DNA of 33,815 nucleotides from Desulfurococcales archaeon. Its GTDB lineage: Archaea > Thermoproteota > Thermoprotei_A > Sulfolobales > Desulfurococcaceae. Both the position numbers and the translations under genes were made by a program. The notes under the pieces were generated by a model. It saw nothing but the letters and a program-made list of their open reading frames with translations, searched no databases and was not told the origin of the DNA. Shown here piece by piece: positions 7,004-14,784 of the stretch (the stretch's first letter is position 1; each line of letters begins with the position of its first letter). The stretch spans positions 1 to 33,815 of the forward strand of contig JALVIT010000088.1 in NCBI GenBank assembly GCA_027028545.1, written 5' to 3'.

Positions 7004-8002
7004 TTGACTATAAGGATAGATATTGGTGAAGCATCCGAAGAAATACTAGAACTAGACAACTACGAGATCATGGAGGAATTCCTAGCAATACTTGAAGCTT
7101 CAGGAGCTAGTAGAGACACCATTAAAGCATATAGATCGGCGATAACAGACTTCTTAGAATACCTGGGAGATAAGCCATTGAGGGATGTAAGGCTTAGAGA
7201 TATTATAGATTGGAGAAACCATAGGTTGAGAAATGGTTTTAGGAAGGGGAAGAAGGGGGATAAGAGATCTAGAACAGTAACACTACACTACTATAACCTA
7301 TTCATAAGGAGATTCCTAAAATGGCTAGGTATAAGGATCAGGGTTCCAAACGTTAAGAAGCCTCCGAGGAAGATAGAGGTCTTAACGGATGAAGAGATCG
7401 AGAAGCTATATAGAGCTGTAAGGGATCCACTGGATAAACTAATACTAGACATACTACTAGACACAGGGCTTAGGAGTAGGGAACTGATCAATCTAAGGGT
7501 TGAAGACATAGACTTCAAAGAAGGCGTTATAACGGTTAAGGAGGCGAAATATGGTAAGGAGAGAAAGGTACTAGCAACGAAAAACACACTAGAAGAGCTG
7601 AGGATGTGGATAAAACTGAACAATATGAAGAAGGGGGATAAGGTAGTACCATTAACGTATAGTGGACTATACAAAAGGATTAAGAGGATGGCGAAGAGAG
7701 CTGGGATACCTATAGAGAAGATACACCCCCACATACTAAGACACACATTCGCAACAAGGGCGTTAAAGAAGGGTATAAACATATTCTCACTACAAAGACT
7801 ACTAGGACACACAGACATAAAGACAACACAGATCTACACCCATCTAACAATAGAAGACATCAAGAAGGAATACCAAACACACCTAGATAATATAATAAGA
7901 TGTCCAAACTGTAGAAGGGAGATACCCAGCTATGCATTATTCTGCCCGTACTGCGGCTACTCCTTAAATAATAAGAAAGAGGTTGAGGCTACAATAGGAT
8001 AA
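7004..8002 (+). CDS. xerA: Xer-type tyrosine recombinase with C-terminal zinc ribbon
   Basis: This is a site-specific recombinase of the archaeal XerA type, expected to resolve chromosome dimers or move an integrated element. Numbering from TTG 7001, the N-terminal SAM-like core-binding domain covers about 20-112 and the catalytic domain 125-290. The active-site residues are all visible: Arg in TGLRSREL (158/160), Lys186 in YGKERK, His244/Arg247 in HPHILRH, His270 in LLGHTD and Tyr279 in QIYTHL. The protein continues with CPNCRREIPSYALFCPYCG (301-319), a four-cysteine zinc ribbon that ordinary XerA lacks. AGGGGGGT (6991-6998) favours TTG 7004 over TTG 7001. No integrase-type att repeat or tRNA is adjacent, so a housekeeping role is more likely than a phage one. 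Confidence 0.9.
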   Translation: MTIRIDIGEASEEILELDNYEIMEEFLAILEASGASRDTIKAYRSAITDFLEYLGDKPLRDVRLRDIIDWRNHRLRNGFRKGKKGDKRSRTVTLHYYNLFIRRFLKWLGIRIRVPNVKKPPRKIEVLTDEEIEKLYRAVRDPLDKLILDILLDTGLRSRELINLRVEDIDFKEGVITVKEAKYGKERKVLATKNTLEELRMWIKLNNMKKGDKVVPLTYSGLYKRIKRMAKRAGIPIEKIHPHILRHTFATRALKKGINIFSLQRLLGHTDIKTTQIYTHLTIEDIKKEYQTHLDNIIRCPNCRREIPSYALFCPYCGYSLNNKKEVEATIG

Positions 8003-8003
8003 A

Positions 8004-8012
8004 CTTTTATAG
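8004..8012 (+). promoter_or_regulatory. TATA-like box before the gene at 8043
   Basis: CTTTTATAG lies right after the recombinase stop and about 30 bases before the ATG at 8043. This would give a near-leaderless transcript for the exported protein and shows that gene is probably not read through from the recombinase. Confidence 0.45.
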
Positions 8013-8042
8013 AACTAAAAACAAAACCCTACATAGAAAAGT

Positions 8043-9140
8043 ATGTATGATGATCATAATATTCGGTTGATAATAATGATTAAAACGCGTTTCATTACAT
8101 ATTTAATAGCGATACTGGTTATAACTAGTTTACCCTACCCATTAACCTATGGTGCAGGGGTATTAGAACACGGAAATAATGAATATAGTTTCTGGAAGGT
8201 AACTATCTTAGCAAACAAAATCATTATTATGAAGCTCATACTCGATAAATATTTCACGAAATACCATAATCTACTAGTATTCGATGAGAATATATCCACT
8301 CTTAGATTCTCAGAATATTTGCGTGAATTATATAGAGAGAATACGTATATTATATCTAAATTTGTTGGGGATTTAGAGGGGGTAGGATATTCATCAATAA
8401 TAAATAATACAAGTATGTCGAGGGAGTTAAACGAACTAAATATTAAACTAGTAGCAATAGTCAAATATAGCAATGGAGTAGTAATACATGTATATAACGA
8501 CTCTCATATACCGCGTAACGTGGAAGACGGTGAGAGGATAAAGGCAGTTATCAACAGATACATACAGCTCGGTGAAAACGATAATATAATACTTAAAATA
8601 CTTCCAATAAATAGCAGCTACTCCGGAGAAAAACTAGTAACACATGATAAATTCACATATTTCACAAAAATAGGTTGCTTCATGGATGCAGATATTCTAG
8701 GATTACGTGGGCTACTGTTTAACACACAGATAATGCAGCATAATAAAAACATATCAAAGAAGTATGTATTAGAAGAGGTTAGAAGGAAGATAACGGACAC
8801 AGAACCATTTATTGTGGTATTTATAGAAAATGTTGAGGAATGGAGTTTTAAGCCAACAATAAAATACATCAATACTACAAAGGAGAACATAGAGAATACA
8901 CGTAGGGAAAACGATACATCTATAACACAAATAAATAGAGATAATATAACATATGACGCCCGAAAAGATATGGCTAAGGATTCGGATAGTGATTCCAAGC
9001 ATAAGGAAGTAACGAATCAAAGCGTTGTTAGAAGTAATGAATCCGTTTCATGGGATCTATTCCTTTTACCAACAACTATTGCCCTGTCAATACTATTAGT
9101 AGCATTAACCATACTATATGTCAGGAAAAATCCCCTTTAA
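8043..9140 (+). CDS. Hypothetical exported protein with C-terminal membrane anchor
   Basis: The family is not recognised. It has a Sec-type signal: a basic start (MIKTR at residue 12), then FITYLIAILVITSLPYPLTYG. A single C-terminal transmembrane helix of about 20 residues precedes VRKNPL. A large outer domain of about 300 residues sits between, rich in Asn/Ser/Thr and in N-x-S/T sites suited to archaeal N-glycosylation. Just before the anchor is a hydrophilic Asp/Ser/Lys stalk (KDSDSDSKHKE). ATG 8043 agrees with the TATA box distance; ATG 8076 gives a more standard signal peptide. This layout is typical of surface-layer-associated or cell-surface sensor proteins, but there is no domain I can name. 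It overlaps the convergent gene at 9137 by 4 bp. Confidence 0.7.
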   Translation: MYDDHNIRLIIMIKTRFITYLIAILVITSLPYPLTYGAGVLEHGNNEYSFWKVTILANKIIIMKLILDKYFTKYHNLLVFDENISTLRFSEYLRELYRENTYIISKFVGDLEGVGYSSIINNTSMSRELNELNIKLVAIVKYSNGVVIHVYNDSHIPRNVEDGERIKAVINRYIQLGENDNIILKILPINSSYSGEKLVTHDKFTYFTKIGCFMDADILGLRGLLFNTQIMQHNKNISKKYVLEEVRRKITDTEPFIVVFIENVEEWSFKPTIKYINTTKENIENTRRENDTSITQINRDNITYDARKDMAKDSDSDSKHKEVTNQSVVRSNESVSWDLFLLPTTIALSILLVALTILYVRKNPL

Positions 9141-9613
9141 CCAGTAGGATGCATTATCTTCTCTATTAAGTGAGCTATAACGACACGCGGTATTCTAGCA
9201 TAATCTTTATTCCTTGAACGATACTCCTTCACAATCTCCTCTCCATTCCTAGTTGGATAATCATCACTATACTCGCTAAATATTTCTAAAAGCTTATCGT
9301 CTAGGATTATACCTATTAATGGATTAACTGGTATACGCCACTTAACACCACTATGCTTTATCTCTAGGAGTTTTTCAAGATATTTATCCTCATCATCCAC
9401 ATCCTCCAGTTCGGCCATATAATATGGTGTTAGATAATGTGCTACTATAGCAGCCTTAAGATTAGTCTTCAATCTAATATAGATCTCGGATATCTCGCTA
9501 TGATCGAGTAATACGGCATGGGATCCCTCATCCACAATATATCCTTTAGATTCCAAATACTCGATGAATCTATCAAGATCCTTAACATTTTTTGCTATGA
9601 GCTTCATAGACAT
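9137..9613 (-). CDS. Hypothetical soluble protein
   Basis: The family is not recognised. From the preferred ATG 9613 (MSMKLIAKNVKDLDRF) the protein has about 158 acidic, soluble residues with no membrane segment. The N-terminal 60 residues read as an alpha/beta unit (LDRFIEYLESKGYIVDEGSHAVLLDH). A hydrophobic middle part, VNPLIGIILDDKLLEIF, follows. The open frame extends 16 codons further up to 9661, but that extension is Cys/Trp-rich and covers the likely promoter. A TATA-like GTTTATATGG at about 9630-9640 on the minus strand fits a leaderless start at 9613 or 9607. It is divergent from the peptidase gene 60 bases away. Confidence 0.65.
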   Translation of the reverse strand: MSMKLIAKNVKDLDRFIEYLESKGYIVDEGSHAVLLDHSEISEIYIRLKTNLKAAIVAHYLTPYYMAELEDVDDEDKYLEKLLEIKHSGVKWRIPVNPLIGIILDDKLLEIFSEYSDDYPTRNGEEIVKEYRSRNKDYARIPRVVIAHLIEKIMHPTG

Positions 9614-9679
9614 CAACCAACCATATAAACAACTAAAACAGTTTATAATCTTAATCCACAATTCAGAGAGGGGATGTGG

Positions 9680-11290
9680 ATGTATAGGGTATTATATGAT
9701 GAAGTCTTCCGAAAGGAGACGATTACAGGTGGATCTAATGAAGATAGGGTTGTTCGTAGGTTAATCAGTATTTTTAGGGAGTTTGTTGATGATGTTGATG
9801 TAGTTGAAACACCAGTAGATACATGGATCGAGGATGAATGCTGGATAATATATGGTGATAAAGAGACTAGATGCCACGCTATGCCCTATATACTATCCGG
9901 GGAGATCGAGGCTGAGATAGCATATGCGGAATACTATGGTAATAGGATAGCATCATCTAAACCTGTTAGGGATACGATAGTATTTATACCGTTCCCAGAG
10001 GACCCCGATGATATAAAATTTGTTGTGCTAAAACTATACGAACACGGAGTCAAAGCAGTAATATTCTACGACCAACTACCAGGTAGATACCGTAGGATGG
10101 TGCTCATAGGTGATGAAGACTATAGTTGCTCACATGGATCACCATCACCAATACCAGCGGTATCAGTTAGGAAAGAGGACTATCTAAGGATCGTGAAGGA
10201 TAATCCACATAGAGCTAGACTAATAGTAAAGACGAGGATCATACATGGAGCAACCGGTAAGACGGTTATAGGGTGGATAAATGGTAGGGATAATAGGGAG
10301 ATACATATAACAGCACACCACGACCACTGGTTTACGGGTTTTAGCGATAACTTGATCGGTGTTGAAGCCCTAATACAACTAGGCAAAAGAATTAAGGAGA
10401 AACGAGAATTCAAAGAAACCATACTACTAATATCATATACAGCTGAGGAATCCGGAGCACCAAACTATACAAGCTGGTACTGGACATGGGGTAGTAGATA
10501 CTATTTAGAGCTTAGAGATAAATCCAATACTTTGGAGAACATATTATTCGATATAAATATTGATGCAATATACTCAACACCCTTTTACATAAATACAAAC
10601 CCGTCTATGATACATTGCATAGAAGAGCTTAAGGATAAACTCCCAATAAGATATAGGGGATACGACCATACAGATTTCGATAGCTTCATGTATACTAGAA
10701 GGGGTATACCAGCATTGACAATAAACAATCTACTAGAGATCAAACACATTTATCATACAAATCTAGATGATGGAGGAGAGGTAGAGCGGGAGACTATAGA
10801 TAAAGCAATTGACACAACATATATAATCCTAAAATGCTTAGTCGAGAAGCCTCCGAGATATAGAAACATCATAGAGTATCTAAAGAACAACGATATACCG
10901 GCTTCATCAAACTATAGAAACCTCATAGGGAGGCTGGAAAACCTAGATAAACTGGTAGAGGATGAAAACATGAGGATAAGGATAGCAACCAAAACACTAA
11001 CAACCGTATCATACATACCGGGTATAGATGGATTATTCGAATCAGACCTGGTAGGGGATATAAAGCTGATATATAGGATAATGAAGAATATCGAAAAATA
11101 TATTGGGAGGAGGATAAGGGCTAAAGCCATTGACCGTGAACAGATACTAGATGTATCACCGACTAAATATAATATTGGAGAGTTAGATATAGCGTTGAGC
11201 CATATGATTAATGGGAGGATAAATAATTATCAGAAACAACTCGATCATGAAATAAGGCAAATAATCTTAAAGAAATACTTTAAACCCTAA
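9680..11290 (+). CDS. M28-family-like zinc metallopeptidase, cytosolic
   Basis: It is likely an aminopeptidase-type peptidase of clan MH (M28). Numbering from ATG 9674, the zinc ligands and catalytic residues line up: TAHHDHW (His215, Asp217), SDNLIG (bridging Asp225), TAEESG (catalytic Glu258 and ligand Glu259), NIDAIY (Asp297) and HIYHTNLDDGG (His361). A separate domain at about 95-195, inserted before the catalytic core and with beta strands such as VKAVIFYDQL, resembles the PA domain seen in many M28 enzymes. The C-terminal 160 residues are helical and unrecognised. There is no signal peptide, so it should act in the cytosol. AGAGGGG at 9667-9673 favours ATG 9680 over ATG 9674. It is a lone gene followed by proS. 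Confidence 0.85.
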   Translation: MYRVLYDEVFRKETITGGSNEDRVVRRLISIFREFVDDVDVVETPVDTWIEDECWIIYGDKETRCHAMPYILSGEIEAEIAYAEYYGNRIASSKPVRDTIVFIPFPEDPDDIKFVVLKLYEHGVKAVIFYDQLPGRYRRMVLIGDEDYSCSHGSPSPIPAVSVRKEDYLRIVKDNPHRARLIVKTRIIHGATGKTVIGWINGRDNREIHITAHHDHWFTGFSDNLIGVEALIQLGKRIKEKREFKETILLISYTAEESGAPNYTSWYWTWGSRYYLELRDKSNTLENILFDINIDAIYSTPFYINTNPSMIHCIEELKDKLPIRYRGYDHTDFDSFMYTRRGIPALTINNLLEIKHIYHTNLDDGGEVERETIDKAIDTTYIILKCLVEKPPRYRNIIEYLKNNDIPASSNYRNLIGRLENLDKLVEDENMRIRIATKTLTTVSYIPGIDGLFESDLVGDIKLIYRIMKNIEKYIGRRIRAKAIDREQILDVSPTKYNIGELDIALSHMINGRINNYQKQLDHEIRQIILKKYFKP

Positions 11291-11353
11291 ACAATATTAA
11301 AAACAATTAAAACCATAACCACCATCAAGTATCTACCCCTCACGGTGTATGAA

Positions 11354-12802
11354 ATGCCCACGATAACACCGGATAAGTTTAGAATGGATAAATACGTTGA
11401 TTTCCCCAAATGGTATCATAGTATATTAAAATATGCAGAAATAGTTGACATAAGATACCCGATTAAGGGTATGAATGTATGGATGCCCTATGGATTAAAG
11501 GCTTTAAGGAATATACAGAGGATAATGATCCAGTTGCTCGAAGAAACAGGGCATGAGGAAGCATATTTTCCAACAATGATCCCCGAATCGGTGTTTTCAC
11601 GGGAAAAGGATTTCCTAGAGGGGTTTGGCGGTGAAACATTTGTCGTTGAGGGGACTATGAGTAAAAAGTTTAGTGAGAAACTCCTTGTTAGACCGACGAG
11701 TGAGACGGTTATGTATTATATGTGGAATCTATGGATTAAGGGTAGAAGTGATCTACCGTTAAAAATGTATCAAATCGTGAATGTTTTCAGATATGAGACC
11801 AAGATGACCCATCCAATACTACGTGTTAGGGAGATCATGTCCTTCATCGAAGCCCATACAGCCCATGCAACACCCGGCGAGGCTGAGAAGCAGATCGAGG
11901 AGGCTATCGGTATATATAAGAGGTTCTTCGACTCCCTCCTAATACCATACTATATAGTTAAAACACCTCCATGGGACACCTTCGCGGGTGCAGAGTATAA
12001 CTATGACTTCATAACAGCCATGCCTGATGGTAAGGGTTTAGAGCTAGGATCAGTGATTAATCTCGGACAGAAATTCGCTAAGGCATTCGATATAAAATTC
12101 ATGGATACGGATGGAGAGGTCAAATATGTGTATCAGACATGCTACGGTATTAGTGAGAGAACACTTGGAGCGGTAATAGCTATACATGGCGATGAGAAGG
12201 GGTTATTCTTCCCGCCAAATATAGCACCCATACAGGTGGTGATAGTCCCGATCGCTAGGAGGGGGGAGGAGGATATAATAAGATACTCGCGTAAAATAGC
12301 CGGTCTATTAAAGGAGAATGGTATAAGGGTATATGTTGACGACGATCCAGAACATACACCGGGATGGAAATACTACTTCTGGGAGATGAAGGGTGTCCCT
12401 ACAAGGCTAGAGATCGGTAGGAGGGAGCTCGAAAACCGGACAGTAACTATAGCTAGGAGGGACGGCAAACCCAAGAAAACTGTGAGGTTGGATGAGCTGA
12501 TAAAGGAGCTATATAATACGTGGAGCGAGATCGAGAAGGTATTGTATGAGAGGGCTTTGAAGCATCTAGAGAAGATGACGATCATAACCGATAAACCGGA
12601 GGAAGCTAGAGGGAGGAAGGCATTGATAATAACACCATGGGATGGATCACAGGAATGTGCAGAACAATTGGAAATAGATACTGGTAAAGGGGTTCTCGGA
12701 GAGATTAGGGAGTCGCCGATAAAACTACCACCCCTAACGGGTAAGAACACGTGTAATGGTAGACAACCGGATAGATACGCATTATTAGGCGTAACATATT
12801 AA
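11354..12802 (+). CDS. proS: Prolyl-tRNA synthetase, archaeal/eukaryotic type
   Basis: It charges tRNA-Pro with proline. The class II catalytic core is plain: motif 2 is around VFRYETKMTHPILRVREI, the proline-site part around PPWDTFAGAEYNYDF, and motif 3 around CYGISERTLGAVIAIHGD. The anticodon-binding domain follows (PIQVVIVPIARRGEEDI onward). The C-terminal zinc-binding-like region, with Cys residues at about QECAEQL and NTCNG, ends in ALLGVTY, the C-terminal Tyr being diagnostic of the archaeal form. The length of 482 residues is normal. GTG 11345 could add three codons, but the GGTG at 11344-11347 is well placed as ribosome site for ATG 11354, which I use. No cis-editing domain is present, as expected for this type. 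Confidence 0.97.
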   Translation: MPTITPDKFRMDKYVDFPKWYHSILKYAEIVDIRYPIKGMNVWMPYGLKALRNIQRIMIQLLEETGHEEAYFPTMIPESVFSREKDFLEGFGGETFVVEGTMSKKFSEKLLVRPTSETVMYYMWNLWIKGRSDLPLKMYQIVNVFRYETKMTHPILRVREIMSFIEAHTAHATPGEAEKQIEEAIGIYKRFFDSLLIPYYIVKTPPWDTFAGAEYNYDFITAMPDGKGLELGSVINLGQKFAKAFDIKFMDTDGEVKYVYQTCYGISERTLGAVIAIHGDEKGLFFPPNIAPIQVVIVPIARRGEEDIIRYSRKIAGLLKENGIRVYVDDDPEHTPGWKYYFWEMKGVPTRLEIGRRELENRTVTIARRDGKPKKTVRLDELIKELYNTWSEIEKVLYERALKHLEKMTIITDKPEEARGRKALIITPWDGSQECAEQLEIDTGKGVLGEIRESPIKLPPLTGKNTCNGRQPDRYALLGVTY

Positions 12803-12863
12803 AACGATATAACATAAAGTTTAAGAATAATCTAAAGAATTAACCATAACCGGTGATTAAGGA

Positions 12864-13109
12864 ATGAGCGACTATATAAAGCAGCTAAAAATGCTCTTAT
12901 TAGCAAAGCTAAAGGGATTTAAACTAATGGATAAGAGTCCAAGCGTCTTCGCCATCATAAAGGAGAACAAGATTAAAGCGATCGTTAAGGATCAGGGAGA
13001 ATTCGTAATAGTAAATATAGCTGGTAAAGACTATAAATATGATAAATGGTATACGAAGCCAGAGCATCTAGCAAATGTTCTAGTAAACTATCTACAGCAG
13101 AGCAGCTAA
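12864..13109 (+). CDS. Small hypothetical protein
   Basis: This is an 81-residue basic soluble protein: an N-terminal helix (YIKQLKMLLLAKLKG) and then about three strands (SVFAIIKENKIKAIVKD, EFVIVNIAGKDYKYD). A GGTGAT at 12851-12856 sits at the right distance before ATG 12864, so the gene is likely real. It lies 61 bases after proS and converges on the Dph6-like gene, with a T-rich run at 13144-13149 in the gap that could stop transcription. I do not recognise the family. Confidence 0.7.
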   Translation: MSDYIKQLKMLLLAKLKGFKLMDKSPSVFAIIKENKIKAIVKDQGEFVIVNIAGKDYKYDKWYTKPEHLANVLVNYLQQSS

Positions 13110-13143
13110 GATCTACACGGTAGCCTAGAAGATATAGTATAAT

Positions 13144-13149
13144 GTTTTT
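13144..13149 (+). terminator. Possible archaeal T-run terminator
   Basis: ATGTTTTTAAAAGC lies in the short gap between two convergent genes (12864-13109 and 13155-13832). Archaeal RNA polymerase often stops at oligo-T runs. No hairpin is needed, and none is seen. Confidence 0.3.
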
Positions 13150-13154
13150 AAAAG

Positions 13155-13832
13155 CTAATGAATGATCTCTGCATCCTCAATACTATAAATGTATTCATAG
13201 GGGGCTTTTTTAACGATCTTACCCCTTAAAGCTATACGGCATCTATATAGAGGCATATAGGATACAAACGTTTCAGCCTCCCCGCCCTCAAAGGCTGGGT
13301 TAAAACCATACCTCCTAGACAATCTAATGATCTCGACAGCATCCTCCTCCGTGATAACCCTACCGAGATATCTCGGTGGGAGGCCATATGTCGATATCGA
13401 TAACAGTACTATTTCAAAACCTTCTCTAACAAGACTTAACAAGTACTTCTCCTGATCAATCCTCCATAACGGATTATAACCCTTCAAGCCAACCTCTTCG
13501 AGTATCATGGAGAACCTAATCCTTTGGAAATCGCTTAGAAGGGCTCCAGTGAATACAGCTTCTACACCATACTTGTCCCTAGCATCGATCAATAACTCCC
13601 TCAAAACACTTAGCTCCTCCCCCTCATTCCTAACCGGTTTGAGGTGTATAGGGATACCTAGACAATAGGATTGCATCCTTAAGAGTTTTTCAAGGGGTCT
13701 ATGATATAGGAGGGAATAGTCATATGTTGGCATGATCGATAGTAGAACCCTTACATCAAAGCCTTGAAGCATAGCCCAGTATAGTGAGAAACTACTATCC
13801 TTACCACCGGTAAATAATACACCAGCCTTCAA
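13155..13832 (-). CDS. Dph6-like ATP pyrophosphatase (diphthine-ammonia ligase family)
   Basis: This is an N-type ATP pyrophosphatase of the MJ0570/Dph6 group, which adenylates a carboxyl group and transfers ammonia. In archaea it is linked to the last step of diphthamide formation on elongation factor 2. The PP-loop is FTGGKDSS (residues 7-14). Family motifs GALLSDFQRIR (about 98-108) and EGGEAETFVS (about 184-193) are intact, and the 225-residue length is normal for the single-domain form. It starts with TTG at 13832, overlapping the stop of the upstream membrane gene as TTGA, so its translation is coupled to the membrane module at 13829-16881. That coupling is odd for a diphthamide enzyme and may reflect a different substrate or simple operon packing. 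Confidence 0.85.
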   Translation of the reverse strand: MKAGVLFTGGKDSSFSLYWAMLQGFDVRVLLSIMPTYDYSLLYHRPLEKLLRMQSYCLGIPIHLKPVRNEGEELSVLRELLIDARDKYGVEAVFTGALLSDFQRIRFSMILEEVGLKGYNPLWRIDQEKYLLSLVREGFEIVLLSISTYGLPPRYLGRVITEEDAVEIIRLSRRYGFNPAFEGGEAETFVSYMPLYRCRIALRGKIVKKAPYEYIYSIEDAEIIH

Positions 13833-14518
13833 CCTAGATACACCATTAGAGCTATGACTGCTAAATAGATGAATACTATAGAGTTATAGGTCAAATACCT
13901 ATCCAATATAACATTATACGCTTTATCCCTAAACCCCCTATACGGAAAAATCCTAATCACCGGATAGTTAAATATAAACGCCAGAATTGTTGAAAATAAT
14001 GCATTAAACCATGTATTTAACCCCATCATGTGAAGAATTATACTCATAGTATAGATAGATGAATATATTTGATAAAGCCCCCCATCCTCAAACCAGTTTG
14101 AATTAATAATATAGATCATGAAGAGGCCGAATATCAGGGTTATTAGAGAATATACATCTCCAAATACAAATATATTAGACATACCCATTAAGCCCATTAC
14201 TAAGACGACATATAATATAATATTATATATTCCCCAAATGGTATACTCCCTACTACACCCACATAACACAAGGATTAATGGAAATAGTAGCAATCCCACT
14301 ATAGGGTTGAAGCCCGTAATGGATAAGGGGGAGAACAATAGGATTAAGGAAGATAAGAGGAGCAGTAACATCTTTCCTCTAATACTACGGAGTAAATCAA
14401 TACCCCCAATAATTCTATAGTAGATTATAGCCACTAGTAGGGTGTATAGTAAACCTGGATAGATAAAATAGTTAAATAGTAAAACTGCAAAATATATTGG
14501 TATCCCGCTTAGAAACAT
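13829..14518 (-). CDS. Divergent NuoH/MbhM-like membrane subunit
   Basis: This is a polytopic membrane protein of about 229 residues and six to seven hydrophobic helices. The segment FIYPGLLYTLLVAIIYY resembles the first helix of the NuoH/HyfC/MbhM family, which typically reads FPGLLF..LL..LLY before a cytosolic Arg-rich loop. Here the loop is shortened to GGIDLLRSIRGK. NuoH proteins usually have over 300 residues and a conserved charged quinone or redox-facing loop; this one is shorter and lacks it. The start is set by GGTGAT at 14522-14527 before ATG 14518; the open frame upstream to 14569 overlaps the previous gene and is less likely. It overlaps the preceding 91-codon gene by 10 bp and the following Dph6-like gene by 4 bp. 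The assignment is by pattern and position, not certain. Confidence 0.6.
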   Translation of the reverse strand: MFLSGIPIYFAVLLFNYFIYPGLLYTLLVAIIYYRIIGGIDLLRSIRGKMLLLLLSSLILLFSPLSITGFNPIVGLLLFPLILVLCGCSREYTIWGIYNIILYVVLVMGLMGMSNIFVFGDVYSLITLIFGLFMIYIINSNWFEDGGLYQIYSSIYTMSIILHMMGLNTWFNALFSTILAFIFNYPVIRIFPYRGFRDKAYNVILDRYLTYNSIVFIYLAVIALMVYLG

Positions 14519-14784
14519 ATTATCACCGTGGAGATGATTATCAATAATATCAGAACCCATATAAACCAATTAACAAATTTGTCGGTTAAAAATATCCTCT
14601 CCTCAACAAGATCATATAATCTTATAACACGATCGAGAATACGTGAACCCATTATATCATATATATCGCTTAAATCTCTCCTAAGGGAGGGATGTCCTAG
14701 TAGAATATATATTATATAGATTAGCGAAGCCATGAGGTATGCTATAAGTAATAGACTATATACATCGATCATCCTATCACCCAA
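14509..14784 (-). CDS. Small two-TM protein in the position of MbhI
   Basis: This protein of 87-91 residues has a hydrophobic helix at each end (YSLLLIAYLMASLIYIIYIL and FVNWFIWVLILLIIISTVII). A charged amphipathic helix lies between them (SRILDRVIRLYDLVEERIFL). In membrane-bound hydrogenases the subunit following the MrpD-like antiporter, MbhI, has this layout and supplies a lateral helix plus transmembrane helix like the C-terminus of NuoL. The gene lies directly after the MrpD/NuoN-like gene, as mbhI does after mbhH. TTG 14784 overlaps the preceding stop as TTGGGTGA; ATG 14772, preceded by GGTGAT, is an equally good start. The evidence is layout and synteny only. Confidence 0.55.
   Translation of the reverse strand: MGDRMIDVYSLLLIAYLMASLIYIIYILLGHPSLRRDLSDIYDIMGSRILDRVIRLYDLVEERIFLTDKFVNWFIWVLILLIIISTVIICF

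Noticed and set aside
7291-7818. A 175-codon open frame antisense to the recombinase gene.
   Set aside because: It mirrors the recombinase codons, is Ser/Leu/Ile-rich as expected for the antisense of Lys/Arg/Glu-rich coding DNA, and has no ribosome site.
8043-9140. A pilin or archaellin identity for the exported protein.
   Set aside because: The signal is followed by no class III cleavage motif with a hydrophobic assembly helix, and a C-terminal anchor is present.
12373-12750. A 125-codon open frame antisense to proS.
   Set aside because: It has the composition of a shadow frame and lies wholly inside a well-supported gene.
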